Below are positions 34,708 to 42,560 of a stretch of 42,560 bases of DNA, in pieces. The notes below the pieces were generated by a model that saw only the letters and a list, made by a program, of their open reading frames with translations, had not been told where the DNA came from and ran no database searches. Both the position numbers and the translations under genes were made by a program. The DNA comes from an uncultured Saprospirales bacterium (lineage in GTDB: Bacteria; Bacteroidota; Bacteroidia; Chitinophagales; Saprospiraceae), in assembly GCA_937864265.1 (NCBI GenBank), contig CALMIR010000030.1, positions 1 through 42,560 on the forward strand, in the 5' to 3' direction. Positions within the stretch are counted from its first letter, which is position 1; each line of letters starts with the position of its first letter.

Positions 34708-36192
34708 TTATCCAGCCGATGGCTCTTTCCCGATGTGCTTGAGGTAAAATTTCCAAACCTCGTGCGCCACGTCTCTACCCAATTGCAAACCCGCTACATT
34801 ATCCGCTTGGATGTGGTACCCACCTAGCACCCTGGAAATACCCGCCATATTGGCTGTTTCCGTAAAGGTAGGAAATTCAAGCGTTACTTTTTCACCTAAA
34901 TGATCCGGGTCGGTGAGCGCTCCTGCCACCAGTTCTACTTTTTCGCCAAAGGCATCGCTGCCGGTGTATAGTTTTAATATTTCCGAACAAGCACCACTGA
35001 CGCAACTGTGGCCAGAAACATAGCTTGGGAAAGGAGGACACAAAAAAGTTTCCGGTGAGTAAGGCCGCCATTGGTTTCCTTTCATATCCACCATACCCTT
35101 GCCTGGGCCACCCCATGCTTTGATGACTTGATCTTCGTAGTATTGGTGCACCAAAGCATACGGCCTGGCAAAATCGTAATACATTTTTGTATCCCAAGCC
35201 GCAATAAAGGCATCCATGGCTGCCATCTGATTCAGAAAATACATTTTCACATCCTCGTCCAGGGTATGCTGATCCCTTCTGGAAACATCCTGGGCAAATT
35301 TCAGCCAATGCCCTGCTTGTTGAACGGATTTTGGGCCATCGCGCATGAACTCCACCAAGGCTTTTTGCTCATCGGTCAGGTGGGCTTGTAGTTCGATGAC
35401 TTCCCGAACTTCTTTTTCCAATTGCTCAGAACCTATCATGGGCGGTGGGCCGGGGCGGAATTGATCGGCAGATTTTAGTCCAAGCGGCTTGACCTTGTCC
35501 CAGTATGGGGTCAAACATGCTGGTGCAAAACGCCCGCCTTTCCCATCTGAAAAGTATTTGGGTTGCCAGCGGTTCGGATCCACGTTTTTATCCACACTGT
35601 TTACAGGCGTGTAATTCACGTAATTAAAATAGGGTGTCCCATCTGAGCCTTCCTCTTCCCCATATTGGTTGGAGCCATCATTTTTCCTGGCTTCGATGAC
35701 AGCCAGAGCCGCCAGATTGCCTATTCCAACTGGCGTATTGGGATCCAAAGAAGCATCATCCGGGTTAAGTCCTTGCTCTTGCATGAATTGCCGGAACAGC
35801 AAACTATCGGAAAAGAAATACTCGTTCATGGCCCGATATGCTGCATAGCAAATGGCTATTTTTTTGTTCTCCTCCGTTTGTTCTGCCACTGGTCGGCGTT
35901 CAACATCAGCCAGATATACCGGAGTGGCTTGCTCATCAAACCTGGACCAGGCATCAAAAACTGCCGTAAATATCAGCCCCAAGTACCGCGAAGTAATGGT
36001 GGGGCGAGGATTGAATTTCTCCGTATCATTGGCCGTAGCCACAAGTGCTAGCGCTCCAATTTTATACGCCACATTATCCTCTCCCTTGGCAACAGCTTGT
36101 GCAGTTGCCGCTTCTGTCCCCTGCTGGTTTTTGCAACTGGAAAAGATCAAACTGCCAACAATCCAAACAAAAAGTAAACTAATCCGATTCAT
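34708..36192 (-). CDS. Vanadium-dependent haloperoxidase-like lipoprotein (PAP2 superfamily)
   Basis: A 494-residue protein with lipoprotein signal MNRISLLFVWIVGSLIFSSC. It has the all-helical vanadium haloperoxidase/PAP2 phosphatase fold: FPSYVSGHSCVSGACSE supplies the SGH motif with the acid-base His, and ISRVLGGYHIQADN the Arg and the vanadate- or phosphate-binding His. The region PTITSRYLGLIFTAVFDAW near the N-terminus is common to bacterial VCPO-like proteins. Whether it oxidises halides or is an acid phosphatase cannot be told from motifs alone. It precedes the NTF2-like lipoprotein by 23 bp. The location would be periplasmic and lipid-anchored. Confidence 0.87.
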   Translation of the reverse strand: MNRISLLFVWIVGSLIFSSCKNQQGTEAATAQAVAKGEDNVAYKIGALALVATANDTEKFNPRPTITSRYLGLIFTAVFDAWSRFDEQATPVYLADVERRPVAEQTEENKKIAICYAAYRAMNEYFFSDSLLFRQFMQEQGLNPDDASLDPNTPVGIGNLAALAVIEARKNDGSNQYGEEEGSDGTPYFNYVNYTPVNSVDKNVDPNRWQPKYFSDGKGGRFAPACLTPYWDKVKPLGLKSADQFRPGPPPMIGSEQLEKEVREVIELQAHLTDEQKALVEFMRDGPKSVQQAGHWLKFAQDVSRRDQHTLDEDVKMYFLNQMAAMDAFIAAWDTKMYYDFARPYALVHQYYEDQVIKAWGGPGKGMVDMKGNQWRPYSPETFLCPPFPSYVSGHSCVSGACSEILKLYTGSDAFGEKVELVAGALTDPDHLGEKVTLEFPTFTETANMAGISRVLGGYHIQADNVAGLQLGRDVAHEVWKFYLKHIGKEPSAG

Positions 36193-36277
36193 TTTACATC
36201 ATTTAAAAAACACAGTTATTAAACCCCATCACATCATACCCCAAGCTTCCATATGGCGTTTTGTAAAGCACTATTGT

Positions 36278-37675
36278 TTATACCCCCAGTTCTGCACGCA
36301 CGGCATCCAATATGTGGCGAACTGCCGCATCCGAATCGGCTTGGGCATATATCCTCAGTACCGGTTCTGTGCCCGAAGGCCGGATCATCACCCAATCGTC
36401 ACCTTGTAGCAAAAACTTATACCCATCAATGGTTTCCAAGCCACTTACTGCATAGGGGCCGAAGTGCTCATAGGTTGCAGCGTTGCAATTGGCAATGATG
36501 GCTTGTTTTTTGGCCTCCTCCAGGTGCACATCGTCGCGGTCGAACGCAAAAGCGCCAACGATGGCATATACTTCTTCGATGAGTGCTTCCAGCGATTTCC
36601 CTGTCTTAGCCATGAATTCCAGGATCATCAAGCCAATCCAGATGCCGTCGCGCTCCGGGATATGGCCTTTTACGGCCAGGCCGCCCGATTCTTCGCCGCC
36701 TACTATCACGTCTTCCTCGGCCATGATTTCGGCGATGTATTTGAATCCGATGGCAGTAACTTCGTAATCCAAACCAAAATGCCGGGCCAGCTTCTTCATT
36801 TTATCGGTCACCGAGAACGTGATGACCACCTTGCCATTTTCTTGTTTGTATTGGCGCATGTACAGCAGCAGCAACAGCAGGATGCGGTGAGAATCCACAA
36901 ATTGCCCTTTCGAATCGTACATACCAATCCGATCTGCATCACCATCGTTGGCCAAACCCAGGGCGATATCGTCGCGGGAGGCGATGAGTTCGGATAATTC
37001 CTTCAAATTGCGGTGAATCGGTTCTGGCGCCTGCCCTTTGAAAGAAGGATTGTAATCGCAATGAAGCAGTATCGCATCCGGGAACAGCTTGCGCATGGCA
37101 TTTTGCCCGGCGCCATACATTGCATCGTATGCAATGGTAATATTGGCTTTTTTAATGGCTTCTAAGTCAAATTTAGCCCCTACATGATCCAGGTACATTT
37201 GTTCCAAATCGACATATTCCAACAATCCCTGGGCTTCCAGCGCTTCCAGCGTGGGCAGACTGATGTTGGATGTTTCTGGTACTTCCTCTTCTACTTCCGC
37301 AATTTGGGCAGGGATCATGGGGCCGCCAAGATTGGATTTCAGTTTGTAACCGCTATAAGCAGGCGGGTTGTGGCTAGCTGTGATGACGATGCCCAGATCG
37401 GACTGGGTTTTAACCACCCCCAGGGATACCATTGGGGTGGACACATAATCGCGAGCTAGTATGCTTTTGATACCATAAGCGCCCATGACACGAGCGGCGG
37501 TATTGGCGAACAAGCTGCCGCCAAAACGGGTATCATAACCAATAACAACTTGTTTCCCATTTCGCTTTTGCAGCCAGCGGGCGGTGCCTTCTGCCACGCG
37601 CTTTAGGTTGTCAATGGTGTATTCTTCTGCTATAATGGCCCTCCAGCCATCTGTGCCAAACTTAATTTTGCTCAT
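36278..37675 (-). CDS. Phosphoglucomutase/phosphomannomutase
   Basis: A 465-residue alpha-D-phosphohexomutase. The four domain signatures are in place: KFGTDGWRA at the N-terminus, the phosphoserine loop VITASHNPPAYSGYK with Ser101, the metal loop NDGDADRIGMYD, the sugar loop GGEESGGLAVKGHIPERDG, and the phosphate-binding loop RPSGTEPVLRIYAQ at the C-terminus. It interconverts hexose 1- and 6-phosphates for glycan and cell-wall precursor supply. Whether glucose, mannose or glucosamine is preferred cannot be decided, though the GEESGG loop is typical of glucose/mannose enzymes. A candidate -7 box lies 26 bases upstream. Confidence 0.95.
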   Translation of the reverse strand: MSKIKFGTDGWRAIIAEEYTIDNLKRVAEGTARWLQKRNGKQVVIGYDTRFGGSLFANTAARVMGAYGIKSILARDYVSTPMVSLGVVKTQSDLGIVITASHNPPAYSGYKLKSNLGGPMIPAQIAEVEEEVPETSNISLPTLEALEAQGLLEYVDLEQMYLDHVGAKFDLEAIKKANITIAYDAMYGAGQNAMRKLFPDAILLHCDYNPSFKGQAPEPIHRNLKELSELIASRDDIALGLANDGDADRIGMYDSKGQFVDSHRILLLLLLYMRQYKQENGKVVITFSVTDKMKKLARHFGLDYEVTAIGFKYIAEIMAEEDVIVGGEESGGLAVKGHIPERDGIWIGLMILEFMAKTGKSLEALIEEVYAIVGAFAFDRDDVHLEEAKKQAIIANCNAATYEHFGPYAVSGLETIDGYKFLLQGDDWVMIRPSGTEPVLRIYAQADSDAAVRHILDAVRAELGV

Positions 37676-37701
37676 GTCGGTTCACTGCTTTAATTTGACA
37701 G

Positions 37702-37709
37702 CAAATGTA
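37702..37709 (-). promoter_or_regulatory. Candidate -7 promoter box of the phosphohexomutase gene
   Basis: TACATTTGC on the minus strand matches TAnnTTTGC; transcription near 37695 leaves a ~20-nt leader. No -33 TTTG at the usual distance. Confidence 0.45.
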
Positions 37710-37911
37710 GGCATTTGAGGGTAAATTTGGAAAGATTAATGTGTAATTGACTGGCTCCTAGTGAACCCGTGCAGGCCAAAGGCCGAATATTTTGCTGGCT
37801 AGGCTTAAAGCGACCTGAGCCTCCCCCAATCCGCAAGGCAACAGAAATATTTTTTCTTGTTTGAAAAACGAGCGTGTGTTTTCCAAAAATCACCCCTTCC
37901 CATTTAAGCTA

Positions 37912-38616
37912 TTACCCTATTGGTAGCTGAATCAAACCAAATTCTTCTGCTTGCAATTTTGTTAAAGGTGCTAATGCGTATATTGACTTAACGACCAAAC
38001 AGTCATCTTGAAAGCGATTAATTTCCATAGTACACAATTCTGACCTTGAGTATGTTGCATTTTCTACGTTTCGATTAACGTAATGATCTATATTTTCATA
38101 TAAAACAAATCGCCCACTTATATTAAAAGCAATGTATAAATTAAATACTTATGAGTTCATTTTAAATATAGAATTACTAGTAATTATCATATTTCCTTTT
38201 CTATTACCCCATTCGAATTTATATTCGGTATCGCCTATTCTTTTATCGGGCCGAATAAATTGATGTATGCTAGCAGGATTAGATATAGAGGGCCTATAAA
38301 TTTCTTCTTCATGCTTTAATACCTTCAATAGTTTTTTGTGAAAAATTTGATTTTCCTCTTTGTAATCATTCAATATCACAAAATTTTCTTGAAAATTGTC
38401 TTTCAGATAAAACGAATTTCCATTTTTGGTATAAAGAATAACGCTTTCAAGGCAATGACGATCTTGCCTGTTTGGAAGATAACTATATGGCCTAAATTTA
38501 TAAATGACAACAGCATCCTCAATTTTCAGCAAGTTATACTTTGGCTGGATTGATTAGTACCTAAAACAACTTTGAAACAAAATCACAACAAGTACAATAT
38601 CGAATCTTTTTGTCAT
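37912..38616 (-). pseudogene. Lipoprotein gene interrupted by two in-frame TAA stops
   Basis: From ATG 38616 one frame reads MTKRFDIVLVVILFQSCFRY, a lipoprotein signal with lipobox FQSC (Cys17), then TAA (38554-38556). It continues SIQPKYNLLKIEDAVVIYKF and on for 134 codons to a second TAA (38149-38151), then VFNLYIAFNISGRFVLYENI for 78 codons to the final TAA at 37912-37914. The total is 235 codons with no frameshift. No family is recognised; the product would be a ~230-residue surface or periplasmic lipoprotein. The middle part alone is an open frame of 127 codons with a TTG start, but lacks any export signal. The surrounding DNA is AT-rich. Both stops could come from CAA by one transition. 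It lies 47 bp downstream of the lipocalin-like lipoprotein. Confidence 0.75.
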
Positions 38617-38663
38617 ATCTGTGTTTTATCATATCCTTACCCCGCTTCGTTCATCTTGAAAAA

Positions 38664-39059
38664 CTATAATTGTTTCACTAAAATTTTATGACTCTGTGTT
38701 CTCAAATCGTGCAAAACCAAGCTATCATAAGAGATGCTAACTATTTTATAAACATCACTGCTATTTTTACCTTTTACATCCTTTGGCTTATGTAAAAAAA
38801 GGGTATCTGCCCGCAACTCATACTTTCCAGTGAAGTTTCTATGACTGCCAACAACAAAAGTTGTCTTACAAGTCTGATCTGGTTCGAATTCATAAATGGC
38901 GTTTTCTTCTAAAGTCATCATTGGGACGAGCATAAAACTTGCGTTTTTAGGCGGAATAACCTCTTTTAATTCCCACTTACCAAGCAGCATATCACTACTA
39001 TTATTGCAAGCATTGAACGACACAAGAGTAGTTAAAAGGAATAGTTTAAATTGCTTCAT
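38664..39059 (-). CDS. Small lipocalin-like lipoprotein
   Basis: A 131-residue lipoprotein; the signal MKQFKLFLLTTLVSFNAC has lipobox SFNAC with Cys18. The mature part (LLGKWELKEVIPP, AIYEFEPDQTCKTTFVVGSH, GKYELRADTLFLHKP, YDSLVLHDLRTQSHKILV) has the W-x-L opening and strand pattern of lipocalin-like domains found widely in Bacteroidota lipoproteins. The ligand is unknown. The DNA is AT-rich compared with both flanks. It is followed after 47 bp by the interrupted lipoprotein gene, so the two probably formed an operon. Confidence 0.75.
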   Translation of the reverse strand: MKQFKLFLLTTLVSFNACNNSSDMLLGKWELKEVIPPKNASFMLVPMMTLEENAIYEFEPDQTCKTTFVVGSHRNFTGKYELRADTLFLHKPKDVKGKNSSDVYKIVSISYDSLVLHDLRTQSHKILVKQL

Positions 39060-39269
39060 TTTATACTGATTTTAATGGTTCTACACTTGGAAAAAACATC
39101 TCAATAGACTTACATACCCACCTAAAGTATAAGTCAAATAACAGGAATTCAAGGAAAAAACAATGAATTTAATACACGTAAAGATGCATCTTTATCAGGA
39201 ATAATTCACAAATTTGTTATACCTTATTCAGGACATTTTTTCTGTACCTATAAAGAATAAATCTACCCT

Positions 39270-40220
39270 ATGCCCTCCATAAACATCATCGGCTGCGGCG
39301 TATCCGGGTTGAGCACCGCCCTGGTACTGCTGGAAAAAGGCCATCAGGTACGCATCATCACTGCGGCATTGCCCGCACAAACCACCTCTGCGGTAGCTGC
39401 TGCCATTTGGTTTCCCTATGCCGCAGCGCCCAAAGACAAAGTAGGTTCTTGGAGCCGCATTAGCTTTGATGTTTATGAAAAATTGGCCGCGGAAAGCGAG
39501 CAAACGGGGGTTTCTATGGTCACCTTAACCACTCTGATTGAGGACGAGGCGGAAGCCTGGTGGAAAAATGCTTTGCCGGAGAGCCATTTATGCCCTACCC
39601 CGATGGAAGCTATTCCTGCCGGCTACAAACTGGGCTATGACCTGATCGTGCCTTTGATAGAGACGCCAATATACCTGGACTATTTGCTGCGGCAAGTCCA
39701 AGCAAAGGGCGCTGCCATTATGCATAAAAAGCTAGACAGCTTGGCAGCAGGCCTGGCCGAAGCAGATTATCTGGTGAATTGTACAGGCTTGGCAGCAGCA
39801 GAACTGCTGGGCGATTCAGAGATGTACCCGATACAAGGCCAAATTATAAAAATACCGCCCCAATCGGGCATCCGATGCATTTTGTCGGACACACCACGAG
39901 GACCAGAACCAGAGCAACCGGCCTATGTAGTCCCCCGGCGCGATGGCATTATACTGGGGGGTACCGCCCGCCAATACGAAACGGGCTTAACGCCTGATCC
40001 GCAAGAATCGCAACGCATTCTGGCTCGATGCTTGACACTGGAACCTGCACTCGGTGCTCCTGATTTGGAAAAAGCCCTTGTTGGCCTCCGCCCCGGTCGC
40101 ACCTCTATAAGACTGGAAAAAGCAGGCAACATCATCCACAACTACGGACACGGCGGCGCTGGTTTTACCGTATCCTGGGGCTGTGCCTACGAAGTAGCCC
40201 GTTTACTTGGTCAATATTAA
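39270..40220 (+). CDS. D-amino-acid oxidase-like FAD enzyme
   Basis: A 316-residue cytoplasmic flavoenzyme. The N-terminus has the dinucleotide-binding motif IIGCGVSGLSTALVLLEKGH. The C-terminal half shows the D-amino-acid/D-aspartate oxidase pattern: YPIQGQIIKI, PAYVVPRRDGIILGGTAR, GLRPGRTSIRLE with the substrate-carboxylate Arg, and HNYGHGGAGFTVSWGCA at the FAD. Length is close to the family norm of 320-350. It would oxidise D-amino acids to keto acids, releasing ammonia and H2O2. There is no peroxisomal-type or export signal. The stop overlaps the convergent T9SS protein gene by 18 bp. Confidence 0.9.
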   Translation: MPSINIIGCGVSGLSTALVLLEKGHQVRIITAALPAQTTSAVAAAIWFPYAAAPKDKVGSWSRISFDVYEKLAAESEQTGVSMVTLTTLIEDEAEAWWKNALPESHLCPTPMEAIPAGYKLGYDLIVPLIETPIYLDYLLRQVQAKGAAIMHKKLDSLAAGLAEADYLVNCTGLAAAELLGDSEMYPIQGQIIKIPPQSGIRCILSDTPRGPEPEQPAYVVPRRDGIILGGTARQYETGLTPDPQESQRILARCLTLEPALGAPDLEKALVGLRPGRTSIRLEKAGNIIHNYGHGGAGFTVSWGCAYEVARLLGQY

Positions 40221-42560
40221 ATCGCCCTTGAAAATCTCAACCCGATCGTCGATGAATAGCACTTCGAGATAATAGGCAAAAACCGCCGGATTCAGACTGT
40301 TGCCCTCGTATTTCCCATCCCAACCTTCCTTGGGGTTGTTGGGCTGAAAAAGGCTGTTTTCAAAAACCTCGCCCCCCCAGCGGTTGAAAATGCGCATACG
40401 CCGCACCTCCAATACACTGTCATCGGCAAAAGGGTAGAAAACATCGTTTGTCCCATCGCCATTCGGGCTAAAGGCATTCGGGATATACACCCGGCTGCGC
40501 TTGTCCACCCGGATCAAAATCAAATCATCCGCCGTGCAGCCATACTCATCGGTGATGGTCAGGTAATAATGGCCGCTCTCCAGCGGGCTGACCACAGGCG
40601 CCGGGCAATCTGTACAGGTAATTTGCCGATTGGGCTGCCAGGAATAGCTCAGTTCGCCCAAGGCATTGGTCAAAGACGGGATGAGCAGGCTTTCGCCCAA
40701 ATGGATGACCGTGTCTTCGGGCAAAACCAGCAACAACTCCTCCGGCTGATCGACCCAAATATCGGCCTGTTCAAAAATACAATCATTTTCATCTTGTACG
40801 TAAACGGCATACAAGCCCGCTCCTAAATTGGTAAAAAATGGGCTACTTTGAAACTGCACGCCATCTAGGCTGAATTCCAGATTTTCGTTTTGAGCAATCA
40901 CTTCAATGTAGCCATCTTGTGCGCCGTAGCAGGTGGCGGGTGCAGGCAGGGCTTCAAAATCCAATGTATGCAGCGTTACCTCTAGTCCGATGCTTGCTTC
41001 ACAGCCATTGGCATCGCTTACCGTGAGTTGATAAGAACCAGCGGCCAAATCATCGCGATCTTCCTGATGGCTGCCATCCGACCAAAGGTAAGTATATGGA
41101 GCTGTACCCCCTGTTGCAACAACACTGGCCGATCCCACATCTTCATTAGGGCATGAGGCATTTACCGCTGCTGCTACCTCGGGCAATGGATGAACGATCA
41201 ATTGCACATAATGGGTCGAGTCACAACCCAGACTGGATGTAAAAGTCTGACTATAGCCCCCTGCCAAGCTCTGGCTTTCGCCAAAAATTTCTGCCGACAT
41301 GCCTTCGCAAATGCGGATCACCTCCTGAGTGGCAATGGTATCCACTCCTATGACGCTGACCATTACGACAGAATCGCAGCCATTCTGCGAAAAAAAGACA
41401 AAAGGCTGGCTTTGCCCCACCTGCAAGCTCACCCCTGCATAAGTAATGGCCGTTCCTTCACAGGTTTCCAAAACCAATTCCTGCTCATACACCTCTAAGG
41501 CATCTACGTGCACCAACAACATGGAATCGCAGCCGTTTTGTGCCGTCAACGGAATTTCAAGCATCGTGCCAGCAGCTATGCTTTGCCCTAAAAAGTCAAT
41601 GCTTTCCCCTTCACAGGCCGTAAAAAATAATTCAGTCTCATAAATTGGCAATTCCAGTACCGATACGTTGACTACCGAGTCGCAGCCGTTTTGCGCAGCG
41701 AATACAAAGGTCTGGTTGCTGCCCGGCAATAAATCCATACCGTTATAGGCAAGTGTCGTGCCAGTGCAAGCTTCAAAAACCAGGCTTTCTTCGTATTCCG
41801 GCAATTCCAGTACCGATACGTTGACTACCGAGTCGCAGCCGTTTTGCGCAGCGAATACAAAGGTCTGGTTGCTGCCCGGCAGTAAATCCGTACCGTTATA
41901 GGCAACTGTTGTGCCAGGACAGGCTTCAAAAATCAGGCTTTCTTCGTATTCCGGCAATTCCAGTACCGATACGTTGACCACTGAGTCGCAGCCGTTTTGC
42001 GCAGCAAATACAAAGGTCTGGCTGCTACTAGGCAATAAATCCATACCGTTATAGGCAACAGTCGTGCCGGGGCAGGCTTCAAAAACCAGGCTTTCTTCGT
42101 ACTCCGGCAATTCCAGTACCGACACGTTGACCACTGAGTCGCAGCCGTTTTGCGCAGCAAATACAAAGGTCTGGCTGCTACTAGGCAATAAATCCATACC
42201 GTTATAGGCAACTGTTGTGCCAGGACAGGCTTCAAAAACCAGGCTTTCTTCGTATTCCGGCAATTCCAGTACCGACACGTTGACCACTGAGTCGCAGCCG
42301 TTTTGCGCAGCAAATACAAAGGTCTGGCTGCTACTAGGCAATAAATCCATACCGTTATAGGCAACTGTTGTGCCAGGACAGGCTTCAAAAACCAGGCTTT
42401 CTTCGTACTCCGGCAATTCCAGTACCGATACGTTGACCACTGAGTCGCAGCCGTTTTGCGCAGCAAATACAAAGGTCTGGCTGCTACTAGGCAATAAATC
42501 CATACCGTTATAGGCAACTGTTGTGCCAGGACAGGCTTCAAAAACCAGGCTTTCTTCGTA
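40203..42560 (-). CDS. Large repeat-rich T9SS type B surface protein (5' end outside window)
   Basis: The minus-strand frame is open from the right edge to a stop at 40203; the N-terminus lies outside. In order, the visible part has six near-identical 51-residue repeats (QTFVFAAQNGCDSVVNVSV, then YEESLVFEACPGTTVAYNG), each with two Cys; three diverged repeats of the same type; a SprB-like repeat (VVATGGTAPYTYLWSDGS, LAAGSYQLTVSDANGCEA); another beta module; and a C-terminal T9SS type B / gliding-motility-associated domain (IPNAFSPNGDGTNDVFYPF, MRIFNRWGGEVFE, GWDGKYEGNSL). Proteins of this kind are exported by T9SS and displayed on the surface as adhesins or motility adhesins such as SprB. The full size is probably much larger than the ~786 residues visible. 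Confidence 0.9.
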   Translation of the reverse strand, partial: YEESLVFEACPGTTVAYNGMDLLPSSSQTFVFAAQNGCDSVVNVSVLELPEYEESLVFEACPGTTVAYNGMDLLPSSSQTFVFAAQNGCDSVVNVSVLELPEYEESLVFEACPGTTVAYNGMDLLPSSSQTFVFAAQNGCDSVVNVSVLELPEYEESLVFEACPGTTVAYNGMDLLPSSSQTFVFAAQNGCDSVVNVSVLELPEYEESLIFEACPGTTVAYNGTDLLPGSNQTFVFAAQNGCDSVVNVSVLELPEYEESLVFEACTGTTLAYNGMDLLPGSNQTFVFAAQNGCDSVVNVSVLELPIYETELFFTACEGESIDFLGQSIAAGTMLEIPLTAQNGCDSMLLVHVDALEVYEQELVLETCEGTAITYAGVSLQVGQSQPFVFFSQNGCDSVVMVSVIGVDTIATQEVIRICEGMSAEIFGESQSLAGGYSQTFTSSLGCDSTHYVQLIVHPLPEVAAAVNASCPNEDVGSASVVATGGTAPYTYLWSDGSHQEDRDDLAAGSYQLTVSDANGCEASIGLEVTLHTLDFEALPAPATCYGAQDGYIEVIAQNENLEFSLDGVQFQSSPFFTNLGAGLYAVYVQDENDCIFEQADIWVDQPEELLLVLPEDTVIHLGESLLIPSLTNALGELSYSWQPNRQITCTDCPAPVVSPLESGHYYLTITDEYGCTADDLILIRVDKRSRVYIPNAFSPNGDGTNDVFYPFADDSVLEVRRMRIFNRWGGEVFENSLFQPNNPKEGWDGKYEGNSLNPAVFAYYLEVLFIDDRVEIFKGDLILTK
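41645..42560 (-). repeat. 153-bp coding tandem repeat array, about six units in view
   Basis: Units of exactly 153 bp (51 codons) recur, visible as GTACCGA(T/C)ACGTTGAC every 153 bases from about 41658 to 42423. Adjacent units at the right edge differ by only a few bases, while those nearer the C-terminus of the protein have diverged. The array continues past the window. Confidence 0.93.

Noticed and set aside
37690-37893. A 67-codon minus-strand frame upstream of the phosphohexomutase gene
   Set aside because: It overlaps a good -7 promoter box, has no RBS and resembles nothing.
41933-42541. A 202-codon minus-strand frame with a 51-residue periodicity, rich in Trp and Arg
   Set aside because: It is an alternative frame of the 153-bp repeat array; any open frame in a repeat of a multiple of three stays open. 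The other frame continues into SprB-like and T9SS domains.

Overview
The window looks like a chromosomal segment of a Bacteroidota bacterium, most likely from the class Saprospiria (Saprospiraceae-like). The basis is three large secreted proteins: two end in the gliding-motility-associated / type IX secretion (T9SS) type B C-terminal domain and one carries SprB-like repeats. Further support comes from a PorW/SprE lipoprotein, several lipoproteins, weak Shine-Dalgarno sites, and repeated matches to the Bacteroidota -7 box TAnnTTTG upstream of genes. The class-level placement is inference. I see no rRNA, tRNA, CRISPR array, transposase or phage gene.

Layout. 0-3.2 kb: 5' part of a secreted metzincin-type protease fused to a beta-helix-like region (minus strand, runs off the left edge). 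3.2-3.8 kb: heptamer repeats and GC-rich modular repeats. 3.8-8.9 kb: metH and a DUF819 membrane protein. 9.1-12.6 kb (plus strand): guanine deaminase, thioredoxin, a DUF58 protein, recF and dciA. 12.6-13.3 kb: a metallophosphoesterase. 13.3-13.7 kb: three tandem copies of a ~120-nt palindromic element. 13.7-19.3 kb: a T9SS cargo protein and an outer-membrane-type protein + lipoprotein pair with a long leader. 19.6-23.5 kb: histidine kinase, response regulator and a membrane protein in one run. 23.6 kb: a fourth, solitary copy of the palindromic element. 23.8-28.5 kb: NlpC/P60 lipoprotein, PIG-L deacetylase, cupin and M23 peptidase. 28.7-31.5 kb: porW. 31.5-34.1 kb: repeat element, a 47-codon remnant of a secreted protein, two overlapping Uma2 genes and an EAD11-like membrane protein. 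34.1-37.7 kb: NTF2-like lipoprotein, vanadium haloperoxidase-like lipoprotein and phosphohexomutase. 37.9-39.3 kb: an AT-rich island with a doubly nonsense-interrupted lipoprotein gene and a lipocalin-like lipoprotein. 39.3-42.6 kb: a D-amino-acid-oxidase-like enzyme converging on a large repeat-rich T9SS protein that runs off the right edge.

How the genes fit together. PorW belongs to the T9SS export machinery; the proteins at 13.7-16.5 kb and 40.2-42.6 kb carry C-terminal signals for that pathway, and the N-terminal protease may be cargo too (its C-terminus is outside the window). M23 and NlpC/P60 peptidases act on the cell wall. recF-dciA is a replication/repair pair. The kinase/regulator/membrane-protein run is the most system-like uncharacterised cluster.

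The most unusual signals are not protein families. They are (a) a GC-rich hairpin element starting GTTTC(A/T)GG that abuts the stop codons of metH, the cupin gene and porW; (b) the ~120-nt palindromic element with a covarying base pair; (c) a Uma2 gene whose natural start position reads ATA within an ATAA overlap; and (d) a lipoprotein reading frame preserved over 235 codons despite two TAA stops.
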